Shown piece after piece: positions 1-10,504 of a stretch of 64,000 nt of DNA (the stretch's first letter is position 1; each line of letters starts with the position of its first letter). The stretch covers positions 1,736,001 to 1,800,000 of the forward strand of contig JAEILZ010000007.1 in NCBI GenBank assembly GCA_018873225.1, written 5' to 3'. The translations under genes and the position numbers were made by a program. The notes under the pieces were generated by a model, which did not search any database, was not told the DNA's origin, and was given only the letters and a program-made list of their open reading frames with translations. The stretch comes from [Phialemoniopsis] sp. UDSM-2020 (lineage: Eukaryota > Ascomycota > Sordariomycetes > Thyridiales > Thyridiaceae).

Positions 1-368
1 CTTGCCAGGTGTCGCTCTGGTGTCTGTCAGGTCCCGCAGCTCGAGGACGGGTCGAATCCAGTCTAGGAGCTGAAAGAGCTCCTTCTGGTTGCCCATCATT
101 CCCGTAGGAGCCTATATTGCAGTTTTGGTATGGTAAGCCTGGGATCGGGCGAGGTCAATCTTGTAGCTGTACCTACAGGAGCACAGTTTGCCTTGGAGCT
201 GTGGTCGCCACGGCATTCATCACAGTGCAAAGCACAGCCTGTGTAGAAGCATTTCTCAACCAAGCGGACGGGGTGCTTGGGATCGAGCTCTGCTTCGTCA
301 TGACGGATGCAGGCAACACACTTCATCATGAAAAGCGGCTGAGACTCGGAGTCTATTGGGTAAGGCAT
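1..368 (-). CDS. Cys-rich protein, paralogue of the gene at 877-1556 (3' end cut by window edge)
   Basis: Partial gene with exons 368..177 and 111..1, continuing past the left edge. The intron 176..112 (donor GTAGGT, acceptor ATATAG) falls between codons. The first exon has an ordered Cys set, C17-x2-C20, C40, C45, C49-x2-C52 and C62, which suggests zinc binding, although I recognise no named domain. The ATG at 368 is preferred over upstream ATGs because it puts the first CxxC at nearly the same distance from the start as in the neighbouring gene. That gene has the same 19-residue gap from the first CxxC to the next Cys, the same CDxC motif, an intron at the same place and phase, and a matching second exon (GMMGNQ-EL here, GLIGNQ-EL there). 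Homology of the pair is therefore seen directly. Function is unknown. Confidence 0.7.
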
Positions 369-876
369 GATGATGGTTGCAAGACTGTTCGTTATGTGGA
401 GGTTGCTGAGGATTGCTTTGTACTGGTGATGTTTGGCGTGGTGTGTTTGCGATGAAGAAGGATGAAGCCTGCTTGGGCCTGAACGAAAGGAGTGGTAGGT
501 AACAAACCTGCCAAAGTTTTGAGAGGAGTTGTTTAAATAGTGAGGGGAGGATGCGAACACGTTCTCAAGCTAGCTTCCCTCAACTGGACATCAGATTCAA
601 TGCAACATGGGCTAATTATTCAACTCCTGAGAGATAGCTGAGTATGCGTACCAGTCTAATAAATGATTCTTGGTCGGTTAGTATATATTACAACCACATG
701 ATAGTGCAAAAAGTGGCCAATGCTCAAAGGATTCTGCTTGAGCTTATGCTTGGGTTTCATCTTTCCTTTTTATCATCACTCTCAATTCCAACTTGACTAC
801 TGGTATCAGACAACTTGTTTCCTTTTGACTGTAACCAACCTCATCCCTACCTTGTGTTGTTTCACTCTTATTCATC
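369..876. promoter_or_regulatory. Intergenic region between two divergent paralogues
   Basis: About 500 bp separate the two divergent start codons and must hold both promoters. No recognisable gene, and no element that I can name with support. Confidence 0.4.
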
Positions 877-1556
877 ATGACGTGCAACTCTACTTCTTAC
901 CAGAGTCTCTCAGAACCTGAGGAGATGTACTGTTTGCCATGTCTGACCGAGACTAAGAGCTCGCTGGTGAGCTTCAAACTCTTCAAAGGCCTGGATCTTT
1001 GCAAGTTTGCTCCTGGCTCGACCAGCTGCGATCAGTGCTCTCCCGAAGAGACAGCTGAGACAACTTCAAAGTGCCGTTTTGTGAGCAAACATCAGAACAC
1101 TTTGGCCTGTCAACAAAACTAACACCAGAGCTTGCAAGGTCTCTCTTGGTCTGATTGGCAATCAATACGAACTGTGTATCCTGTTTGCCTGGGCACGCAA
1201 ACTTCGACTTATGGCAGGTGAAGACAACGACGATTCTTCCGACAAGTTCACCAACGGCCAGCAACTGGTTGAAAGCTTCGCTTATGCGATTCGACTTCAT
1301 CAAGAGGAACGTGGCTCTCGTATCGGCCATGCCCAGCAGAGCGTAAGTTAGAAAAGGGGCTGAATTACGTTGTGAAACATCGTTGTAACCCTTGGTTTAG
1401 GCTCTCCGGGGAGATTATGAATGGTATTGTGCCAGTCAGCGCCTAGGCCAGGTAAATAACCACTAGTTTTGTCTATAGTTGACTCTCTTCTAACCGGTCT
1501 CTTCGCAGGGATACAAACACCGCATGGCACCTGGTGATAAGGGTTTCGACGTCTAG
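877..1556 (+). CDS. Cys-rich protein, second paralogue, possibly truncated by an in-frame TAG
   Basis: Exons 877..1080, 1139..1342, 1401..1451 and 1509..1556 give 168 residues. The introns have good donors (GTGAGC, GTAAGT, GTAAAT), and the first holds a CTAAC branch-site match. Residues C19-x2-C22, C42, C51-x2-C54 and C66 match the Cys pattern of the divergent gene at 1-368; exon 2 begins with a matching VSLGLIGNQYEL stretch. The frame meets TAG at 1554-1556, but the same frame stays open for 49 more codons to another TAG at 1701-1703, with protein-like composition. Either the protein ends at 1556, or this is a recent nonsense change, or intron 3 uses the CTAG acceptor at 1556 and skips 16 codons. 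Function is unknown. Confidence 0.7.
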
Positions 1557-1949
1557 GAGACGGCGAAGCTCACCTTCATGAGCCATGTTCGCGAGATGTA
1601 TTGGTATTCATCGGCCGGTCTTGAGCATCCGGACAAGTTCAACAAGCTGCTTCTTGCCGATCCTCTGACCACTGAGACGGATGAAGCACAAGATGACGAG
1701 TAGACAGGCGAGGGATCTTGGCGAGATGGAGAGGCGTATTTATCACAAAGGCTCTTGCTTTGTACTTATGGAAGGGCACCCTTGAGCGATAGTAGACTTG
1801 GGGACAAGTCAACAGCTTTGTATTTGTAGCATTTCTTGCTTGTCTGGGAGCGTGCCAATTGCTATTGAAGCCGAGTAGCCGTCATAATAACACAGGGATG
1901 GCTTCAAGTCATATCGACTTTCATAGTCTCGTCGAGACATTCAAAATCA

Positions 1950-3562
1950 TCAGGCCAGTTCGCACTCAATGACATTCTCCACAGACGACTGCGCACACCT
2001 CCAGAACTTGACAATCTTGAGCTTCAGCCCACTGCCCTCAATCAAGTGCCGCCAGTTGTCCTCGGTGCGCTCCAGAGCCGACAGCTGCGTCATCATGAGG
2101 ATGTCCCCGGCCGTCGCCTCCCAGTGCGCCCCCGTCCGCGGGATCACGCACTCAAAGATGAGCAGTTTGCTGTAGCCCGGTTTCATCGCGTCCGCCAGGC
2201 GTTCCAGGATCGTCCGGCAAACGTCGTCGGGCCAGTCGTGCAGGATCGAGTGCATGAAGTAGGCACGCGCACCCTTGACCGGCTGCTCTGTCAAAAAGTC
2301 GTGGTCCATGAGCTGGATCGAAGGGTCGATGCCCTTGACGTCGGCGATTACGACGGGGAGGTCCTGCAGGATCAATTTCTGTAAGGGGGGTGGTTAGCGT
2401 GAGTGCATCAGGACGTGCTGTGTGTCTTTTCTTGGGCTCTTAGAGTGGATGTTACTGACTCCGGGATGGTTCGGGTAGAACTTCTTGAACTCGTCAATGT
2501 CGTGTCCGAGACCGCCGGCGACGTCCACCACGAGCGGAGCATCGGGAGAGGTGTCGGCTCCAGGGAACAGCTCTTGCTCGACCGGGTAGAGCAAGTGGTG
2601 CATCCACGGAAGGCGACCTTGCCTGTAGCCGCCCACTATCACAGCACCAAGGGTTGTCAGTGGCTGTTGAGCCAGTTTTATAGATCATCCAAGAACGGTT
2701 ATTGGGCACTGACTATGGTGGTTTGTCTGAGGGCCCAGACCGACGGAGCGGAGGTACTCAAAGCAATTCGGCAGGTCAGTCTTGTAAGACGCGTGCATCG
2801 ACGTATGAGCGGCATCAACGGGATTCTGATACTTGGTCTCGCGGAGGAACTTGTGAAACTCGATGGGGCTTCGGCCGATTCCGCCGAGCCTGGTGTAAAG
2901 TGGCATACGTTAATCCGGGACGAAAGATCTTTCAAAATGAAGGGCGTCTTGACTCACAGAGCAAGGTATCCATCCCCGATCACCTCGAGGCTTAGCGACT
3001 TAGTGAAGTTCCTGAGCTTGTACTCGTCCTGTGCTACCTCTTCGAGATGGCCCATAGCACAAACATGACGCATCAGACGACCTGGATAGAAAGGTATCAA
3101 GCGGTAAGTATGAGGGCTTCCATTTTCTTTGGTAGAGACAGGTCACCAACCGAGAAGCACGGCGTCCATGCCTAGGGGGCCGGCAAGATCTTTCACCTTC
3201 TGGGGGCTTTCGGCGCCGTTCTTGACCATGAGCTTCCAAAGTCCGACATCGACACCCGTGATCAGAGCGGCGTTAAGTCCAGGCTACATGACGATGACAT
3301 CAAGTCTTAGCCATACGATTCAGGGGGTGGGGTCTTGAGGCTGATGGACACGTACGTCAGCCCACGTGTGCTGCACCATCTGCTCACGGGGTGTCAGGAG
3401 AGACTGCAGGAGTTCCCGCGTCTTGTTCACCAGCTTATGCCGAGTCTCCTCGTCGCCATCGCTCAGACCCTTGTGCAAGGCATTGACGTCTTCGATCAAC
3501 CCCGGCACGGCAGCTGGGTTGCTCGCCCGTGTTGCGAGTGAGAGGTCGACAGCCTGCGACAT
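1950..3562 (-). CDS. SAM-dependent O-methyltransferase, family 2 (sterigmatocystin/COMT type)
   Basis: Six exons (3562..3356, 3283..3151, 3081..2958, 2889..2714, 2635..2460, 2378..1950) give an intact 414-residue protein. It would move a methyl group from S-adenosylmethionine to a hydroxyl of a small molecule in the cytosol. Visible family features are the substrate-pocket motif NHHMGGYRQGR (its Met codon is split by intron 4), the SAM-binding motif DVAGGLGHD, and the catalytic His319 in SILHDWPDD. Length is normal for the fungal family (about 400-430). Fungal relatives act mostly in aromatic polyketide or other secondary metabolism, but no polyketide or peptide synthase is in the window, so the substrate cannot be inferred. 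The nearest gene is a membrane protein 1.6 kb away. Confidence 0.87.
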
Positions 3563-5158
3563 GTTTGTTCCGTTTCGTTTTGCGGCTGTAATATCGGTGT
3601 TACGGGATCTAATATAAGTACCCTGATATGGACAGCTGTGTAATCCCGAATGGACCAGATTGGGAAGGGCCTGGGGGGAGGTGACGGCATGTTCGCTTTA
3701 TGCGTGCAACTGTGAGTAGGCGGCCGGCGGTCTGGGCAGGACGTGGTTCGGGATCTGAGGATGCCCCATATTCAGGGACCCCGGTACTCGGTATCCTCCT
3801 GTCTTGAAACGATGTTACCAACAAGCCAAAATCTTCCTCTTTTGGGTACTGATTCGACATCCCCTCTCCTGGGATATCAGATAGGTTTCCACCATCACCC
3901 CATGCCCCACAAGGCGGACTGCAAGGAGCAGGAGACCTTGTACAAGCACAATACTTTACCTGCTCAGTCCCATGGACAAGGTTATCGAACACTCATTCAT
4001 GAAACAACACAAGTCACTAATTCTAGGAAGGGAAGAAGTCGGGTTATCGCTGCTGAACGTGAAATCGCCGACGTCGAATGATCTTGTCAACTCGCCCTTG
4101 ACAAAAAGTCGTGCAGGAACGTGGCCTCCCCACTCTCTCTTGAAACTGTCCCGGAGACGGTGACAACATGGCTGGCCTCCGCGGGTCGGCACGCACACCG
4201 GAACGCCGGAAAGTGGGGCAAGAGTGGACATCTCTCGTCACGGATACGATCATATCATTCGAGTCTCCAACCAACACACACGACCAACAGCATGCAAGCA
4301 GGGGTGTCTACGTACTCAACGGCATATCACCATAATCGGCAGATGTTGATGGTTTTGGAAGCGGATCCTTGCAAGATACCCGGTATTGGCGGTACAAGTA
4401 CTTACCGTATGTAGACAATGAACGAGGAAAAGAGGGTCGTTCGGGAGCAATTCAAGGTCATGTTAATGGCAAATCCCGAGAACGGAATTGTCCAGACTGC
4501 CGAGCATGCCTGTGGCATAGCAAGACAGTATGGATAATTTGCCCACGAATCTCATGCATTTAGATGCTGGCTAGCATTTCCATCTCCGTGTTGCTTAAGG
4601 GAGTTTGCCAAACCGACACATCCAATATACAAAACTTACGCCTGCTCCCTCTAAGCGCCTTTTTCTCCAACGGCACCTGATCATACATACGAGTGATGAA
4701 GATCCAGCCCTGCAGATATGATATGTCATAAAGCGCTTGAGGACCCAATCTCCTTTGAAAAATATGCTTTGCTTCAGGGCTTCTCGCTACCCAGTCTTGC
4801 CTATCTGGCGGAATACTCTTCCGCCGTCCACAAACTACTGGCCTTGCTATCCGACAGAGAGGATACAGAGAATATTGAGGTCTAGGTAGGATTGGATCGA
4901 CAAACCCGGAAATACACACGAAGTGAAGCATGGAGATAAATCAAGTGGGTTGCTGGACAGTTGCCGGTGGCTGGCTCAGGGGTCCCTGGCCATCGCCGTC
5001 TCTTGTAAAGTCACACCTTTGCCCCTGGAAGGACCGGCTCTGGTGAGAGACGGCACCGTATTTAAGAGAGCTACTAGACTGCTTATCTTCTTCGATATCT
5101 TTGCGTCGTATCACAGGTCTTCAGCCCTTTGTGTCTTCACCAATGCTCGCCCGCCAAG
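3563..5158. other. Intergenic, no gene seen
   Basis: About 1.6 kb between the start codons of the divergent O-methyltransferase and membrane-protein genes. It holds only short overlapping open frames on both strands, with no coherent splice pattern or recognisable motif. Promoters of both genes must lie here. Confidence 0.5.
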
Positions 5159-6669
5159 ATGGTCGACGACAAAGGGCCTATGATCATTGCGGTCTGCTGG
5201 ATCTTCACGGGCCTTTCCATTAGCTTCGTCGCAGCTCGACTGTACTGCAGAACTATCGTACATCACAGATTCTTTAGCGATGATTACTTGGTCATTTTCT
5301 CCTGCGTATGTATAACCCGATGCCTACGTGCTCAGGTCGTTCTTTATACACGATGATTCAGTCAATGCTGGAGTTCGCTTTGCTGATTCTTCTCGCCTCA
5401 AACTCCAGATCTGTGCCGTACTTTCAAACATCCTGGTGACGATGTCGGTATACTGGGGGAACGGCAAACACTTTGACGTACTCGACCTGAACCAGAAGCA
5501 GAACACGATCAAATGGATGATGGCGGCCTACGTCCCGGGAATAGAAACGCTAGGGTTCCCAAAGCTCGCGGTCATCTCCCTTCTCGTTCGGCTCCTCAAT
5601 CCCAGCCGGCTTCACAAAGTGGTGTTGTGGACCATGGGTGGTCTTTGTTGTCTATCTCTGACTGCCATGGTAACGACCCTGATCCTGCAGTGTACACCGC
5701 CCCATGCCCTCTGGACTCTGACGATGCCTCACAATTGTCTGCACCCGAACGTGCTTATAGGGTTGGCCTTTTGGGCGAGCAGTAAGTCTGCAATTTCCTG
5801 CCAAAGTGGTGCAAGCGAACGCTGACCAAGCGCGCGGCGTGCCAAAAAGCATCCTCAGCATTCCTCGACTTTTACCTGGCCATATATCCAGGTATCATCC
5901 TTTGGCAACTGCAGATGCCCTATCAGAAGAAGATTGCCCTCAGCTTGGCTCTCGGCATGGGCCTTGTGTAAGTCTCGATCGCTCCGCTGGCTGTCCCTGC
6001 GCTGTCTGACTCTAACGTGACTAGTTCTGGGGCTGTCGGTATCGTGAAGGCCACTGGTGTACCGACTCTTGCCAGTCAAGATGTCAGCTGTAAGTTGTCA
6101 TACAGACCCAAGATTCCCGAAGCTGACGACGAGAGCTGACCGAGATCACTAAGATGACCTCTGTGACCCGCTGTACTGGACCTCGTGAGTGACCCTCGTC
6201 GATCTAACCTGCCACATATCCAGTCACTAATCATGTTCTCTGGCAATAAAGCATCGAAGGCAACCTCATCATCATCGCAGCCTGCATCCCGCTCCTCCAG
6301 CCCATGCTCGAGAAGATAAGAGGCCACACCATCTGGAGCTCGAAGAAGAACACCGCCGGGCCCAGCCGCCAGTACGAAGACTTCAGCAAGCAGAGCGCCT
6401 CCATGCAGCCCGACGCCCTGGAGCTGCAGAGCAAGCCGAGGAAGAAGCGCGACGCGTACGGGTTCACCATGAACGCCAAGGACGACAGCGAGGAGAGCAT
6501 CATCGGCCCGCACAACGCGGACAAGCACTCCACGACGGCGACGTCGAGCAAGCGCAGCGGCGAGATGCGCCACGACGACGGCATCCTGAAGACGAACACC
6601 GTTTCCATCACGTACAACCAGGGCGAGGAGGGGCCGACCTCGGCGGCGACCAGGTGGGCAGCTATATGA
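5159..6669 (+). CDS. Seven-helix fungal rhodopsin-like integral membrane protein (SAT4/PTH11-like)
   Basis: Six exons (5159..5305, 5409..5781, 5850..5967, 6025..6089, 6154..6184, 6252..6669) give 383 residues. The first about 270 residues are a run of hydrophobic segments typical of the Ascomycete 'Rhodopsin' domain family: an N-terminal helix, a Tyr-Trp-Gly-Asn-Gly-Lys-His-Phe loop after the second or third helix, a Trp-Gln-Leu-Gln segment, and the WTSIEGNLIIIAACIP motif opening the last helix. The C-terminal about 110 residues are a hydrophilic, charged cytoplasmic tail. There is no N-terminal CFEM domain. Members are candidate plasma-membrane sensors (some PTH11-like proteins act in host sensing), but most have no assigned role. 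The 31-nt fifth exon rests on frame closure and should be checked against RNA. Confidence 0.8.
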
Positions 6670-9600
6670 GATGCATAAGCCTGGTGAGCGGAAGAGGATT
6701 TCAGGGCCTGACCGGGTCAACGGCGTTCAGAGATGTACGAAGGGAGACGTGTTCTTATATGTAGTATCTACGTTTGTACCAGTAGTTTAACCGCACGATT
6801 CGCAGCGCGACGCTTTCGATAACACCCCGGCTCGCCCGATGGTAGACTGTCTGCTCAAAGCAATCTATGACTGACCATGCCCCAAGTAGGTGTCAGAAAG
6901 GTTTACGGGGTTTGACTAATCTTTACCCAAGTTACTAACAGACTGAAGGGTCCATATACGCTTGGGTAAAGGGTGATACTGGGTGATCATTTAAGAGTTG
7001 AGGTGCATCGAGAAGGATAACCGTCAACTAATCTGTCAACCACTTGGCTGTTTAGTAGCGTAATAAGGCCAGACATGGGAAGCAATGGCAAACACTAGTC
7101 GAAGAGACCGAGATCAGAGTATTGTAAATACTAAGTAGATTTGGTTCTGACGTCAGTGAAAACATGGTTCCTCCTCTCTTGCTCGCAATGTGCCTTGAAG
7201 GAGACATGCACCAGTACTCTCGATTACTCGACTGGGGACTATCTTGATGTTATAGAAGTATCGCTACCTCCTGGAAAGGTGGAACTTGATAGTAATGGTT
7301 CCAGAAAGCTTGGCAGAGGATATATCGAGTTACGCTGGCAGTTGGCAGTATTGATATGCAATTCATGGTCTCCCACTCGAGGCTGCGGGATGGTCCATGT
7401 CATAACATATTCCCAAGATACTCTGGATGTCGGAAGCGATCTGCCAAACCGGTGACGAGCATGCTAAGAGTGTTTCATGGGAGGCAAGCATTGTAGTTCG
7501 AGGTGAGACAGTCTGCAGCGAACCTTACGGGTGTGTTGTGTAGTGACTGCTTCTTAGCCAATGCAATGCTTGTGTTGAGCCTTACTAATTTTGTCTGCCC
7601 AGAGAGAGCATTTGATCTACGTAGTCTGACCATGCTGCAAAACATAGTCGTAGGCACGGTAGGCTACCGCGTTATTCAGGTAAAAACCCCCCAAACCTGC
7701 ATGATTTTCTCCGTATTCGCATCCCACACGCCCCAACATCGCTTCTGTTCCCCAGAGCATCCTTTACCAGAGTAGGCAAGAGTGCGGACGGAGTTGTCCC
7801 GAGGTTGCGGAATGGTGTGGTCGGAAATTCTGGCAGACTGGGGCACGGCAGGCTGGCAGCTGTGGTTCAAGGGTCCTGGACCCTGAAAAAGGCATAGACT
7901 GGAGTGTGTGCGAACCTCTGCTGGAAGGATTCGTCTCAAGCTGCAGCTAGTCGCAGACCAGCAGAGGTCGAACAAGTTACGATGCACGCCGACAGACTGG
8001 GATCATAGGCATCGGGCACCGCTCCGAACATTTTATTCAAATTTAAGCGCCGTTTTGTCGAGACTAATCCTCTGCAAAAAATGGTGCTATGTTGGGCCTG
8101 GTCTTCACGATGGGGCACCCAAGGTGGTCACTTGAGCAGTGGAATTTCTTTAGCATCCATCCGCCAACCCCACAATCAGGGTCCTCTCGCCGGAACAAAA
8201 TCGCCGCCAGCGTTTTCATTTGCATTCAATCCTTCTTCGACGAAAGGGACCACTTGGTCTAATTGATTCTAGTGGGCTTCTGGCGGTAAGTGATTTCCAG
8301 AGCTGGAAGCGCCGACTTCGCATCTGCTTCTCTCTTGTCCTTCCTTGTTGCTACCTGTCGATGCAGTCCAACGTCCCCCCCAGATCTGGCCTTGTGACCA
8401 CGTACATGCAGGGTCCTGTTCACAGGGTCTGTCCACGGCATAAAGTAGATGTAGGTAGAACCAAAGCATGGGGGTCTTTGCGCACGAAGACACAATTTCT
8501 CCTCGCCTGGAGCGGTTGGTAATGCAGCACTGTTGGGCGTGCGGCGAGTTGCGGCAGGCGGGGGAAGCGGAGGGCAAATCCCGTGCCGTGTCTGTGTGTG
8601 CCAAATGGTAAGCCCCAGGTTTCATCGAGCGACACTTCGCTTGGGGGAGGGTTCGAGGGAATTGGTCGATCGCGAGGCAATTCTGTTCTTTCGCTATCGA
8701 TCAGCTCTTCCTGAGAGGAACCCGGTGAGGCTCTACCTCTGTGGCAATATTTGCCAGATGTGTCAAATCAAACCGAGCAGCCTTCCGCCGTGCTCCTCTG
8801 TCCCTTACTTCTGCCGGTCCACTTGACAGCACCCGAAAGGGTAAAGAAGAGCAGTCGTGGCTTGCGATTTTCCAATGGAAGAGAACGGGAGAACCCTTGC
8901 TGGAATCGCAGGGACTGGCATGGCGGCGATGGGGACAGCCCCGTTGTTTGCCCATCCCCTGGGCGGAATGCGCCAATCATGCCAATCTTGCGGCAACTTA
9001 TCGATCCCAAAAGGATGGCATTTGACTGGTCAGCGGGCCGTTCCCTGCTGCGAATCCCTTTTTGTCCCTCAATGCTCCCTTGGCACCCAAGCCAGAAAAG
9101 CAATGTGCATCAGAGTTGTTTCGTCAAAGACAGGTTGTTAGCACCGTCTGTCCCCCTGCCGAAGTGTCGAGAAAGAACTGCTCAGGTTGCGAGTCAAGTC
9201 TCGGTCCGACACAACAGAATGAAAGCTGTCTTGATCGTATGTAATTTCCCGTATGCTGTTTGGCCGAGTTGCGGCCCAGTGTTCGCCTGTCGGTACGGCT
9301 ACCGTGCGGCGACCGTACGCGCGTGTCGGTGAGACATTTCCAATTCACCCAAGCCGGGACGATCCATTCATAGGATGCCCCAGTTTTTGGCCCGGGTACG
9401 AACGAAGACACGCAAAACACATCCCCTGGGGGTGTGTGTACACATCTTCGCCGAAGAAATACCCGTCCCATGGAAGCTCATGGACTTGATGGCCACGGGA
9501 ATAAAAACTATTAATCTTGCTCGCAGTGAACCACCGCAAGCCAAAACACTCACATGAGCGGCCCGTCCCCATCTGTCCGATTCTAGTATGCCAGCTAGTC

Positions 9601-10504
9601 CAGCCTAGAACTTTGTGAAGGCGTCCGTTATTTTGAGGCTAACACAATGGGCAAGGGGAAGAGTAGCAGGGGAAAGAGAAGCTTCGGAAAGGCGGGTATG
9701 GCATGCGTTGGCAGTCGGTAAAACAGCGGGATTCTCTCACAGGCTGGCTCTGCCCTGCCCTGGCACGCCCGGCCTTGCGGGCACCCTCAAGGGGAGCTAA
9801 ATCGAGCCTAAAAGGCCCCCCACACGCATACCATTTCGAGAATGGTACCTAAAGTGACGGGTCAGACTCGGTATCCCTCCCGCCCTCAGGCTTGGTTATG
9901 CGCCTGACACGCCTGGCACACTGGCTCCGAGGTACCTTTTTCTCTAGTGGAGGTGTGGTCGCGTGTCAGCACCTGCAGCATTGTACCCAGGTCAGCCAGC
10001 ACCACCCTGCAGGCCAGTCAGCAGGGAGCAGGAGTGACTCGAGTGAGCCAGCAGCAATTCGCTGGTACCTCCCAGCCAGCACACCCCCCCAGTTTTGTGA
10101 CCCAGTCATCGCTGGCGGACCTGCTTCCCAGCTTTCCCCCTTCCATGCTTGAATCCCCAATTTCCAAAAGTCCCACGGCAGAGCGACAACTCAACCCCAG
10201 ACTTGGTCCTGTACACATCAATTCACTGCATCCCAAAACAATCCGACGAACAAAACAATCCCACGACAACTTGCACCAGAGAACCGACCTGTAATAGCAG
10301 CTACGAAGAAGCACTCATGCGCCAATCTGCGACACCGCCAGCCCGACCCCTACCACATTCGGCCGCACCACGGCTTCAATAAAGCCAATCCCATCTTGGC
10401 CCGCATATAACGTCACTGTCGATGCTGCCCCCGCAGCTTCCACGCCCTCGCCCTCACGCTCACGCCCTCTCGCTCGCACCTTCCACCCCGTCACTGCATT
10501 CGAC
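6670..10504. other. Long intergenic region, no recognisable gene
   Basis: About 3.8 kb with only short open frames. The best one (7141-7455) starts with TTG and resembles no family I know. The last about 600 bp before 10505 are rich in short CAG/CCAG- and CCC-type motifs and probably form the promoter and 5' UTR of the 687-residue gene downstream. Confidence 0.5.

Noticed and set aside
2680..2720. Apparent stop/frame break in the O-methyltransferase
   Set aside because: Resolved by an intron (2713..2636) that splits the Met codon of the NHHMGGYRQGR motif, so the gene is intact rather than a pseudogene.
7141..7455. Open frame of 104 codons in the long left intergenic region
   Set aside because: Begins with TTG rather than ATG, has no recognisable domain and no splice partners.
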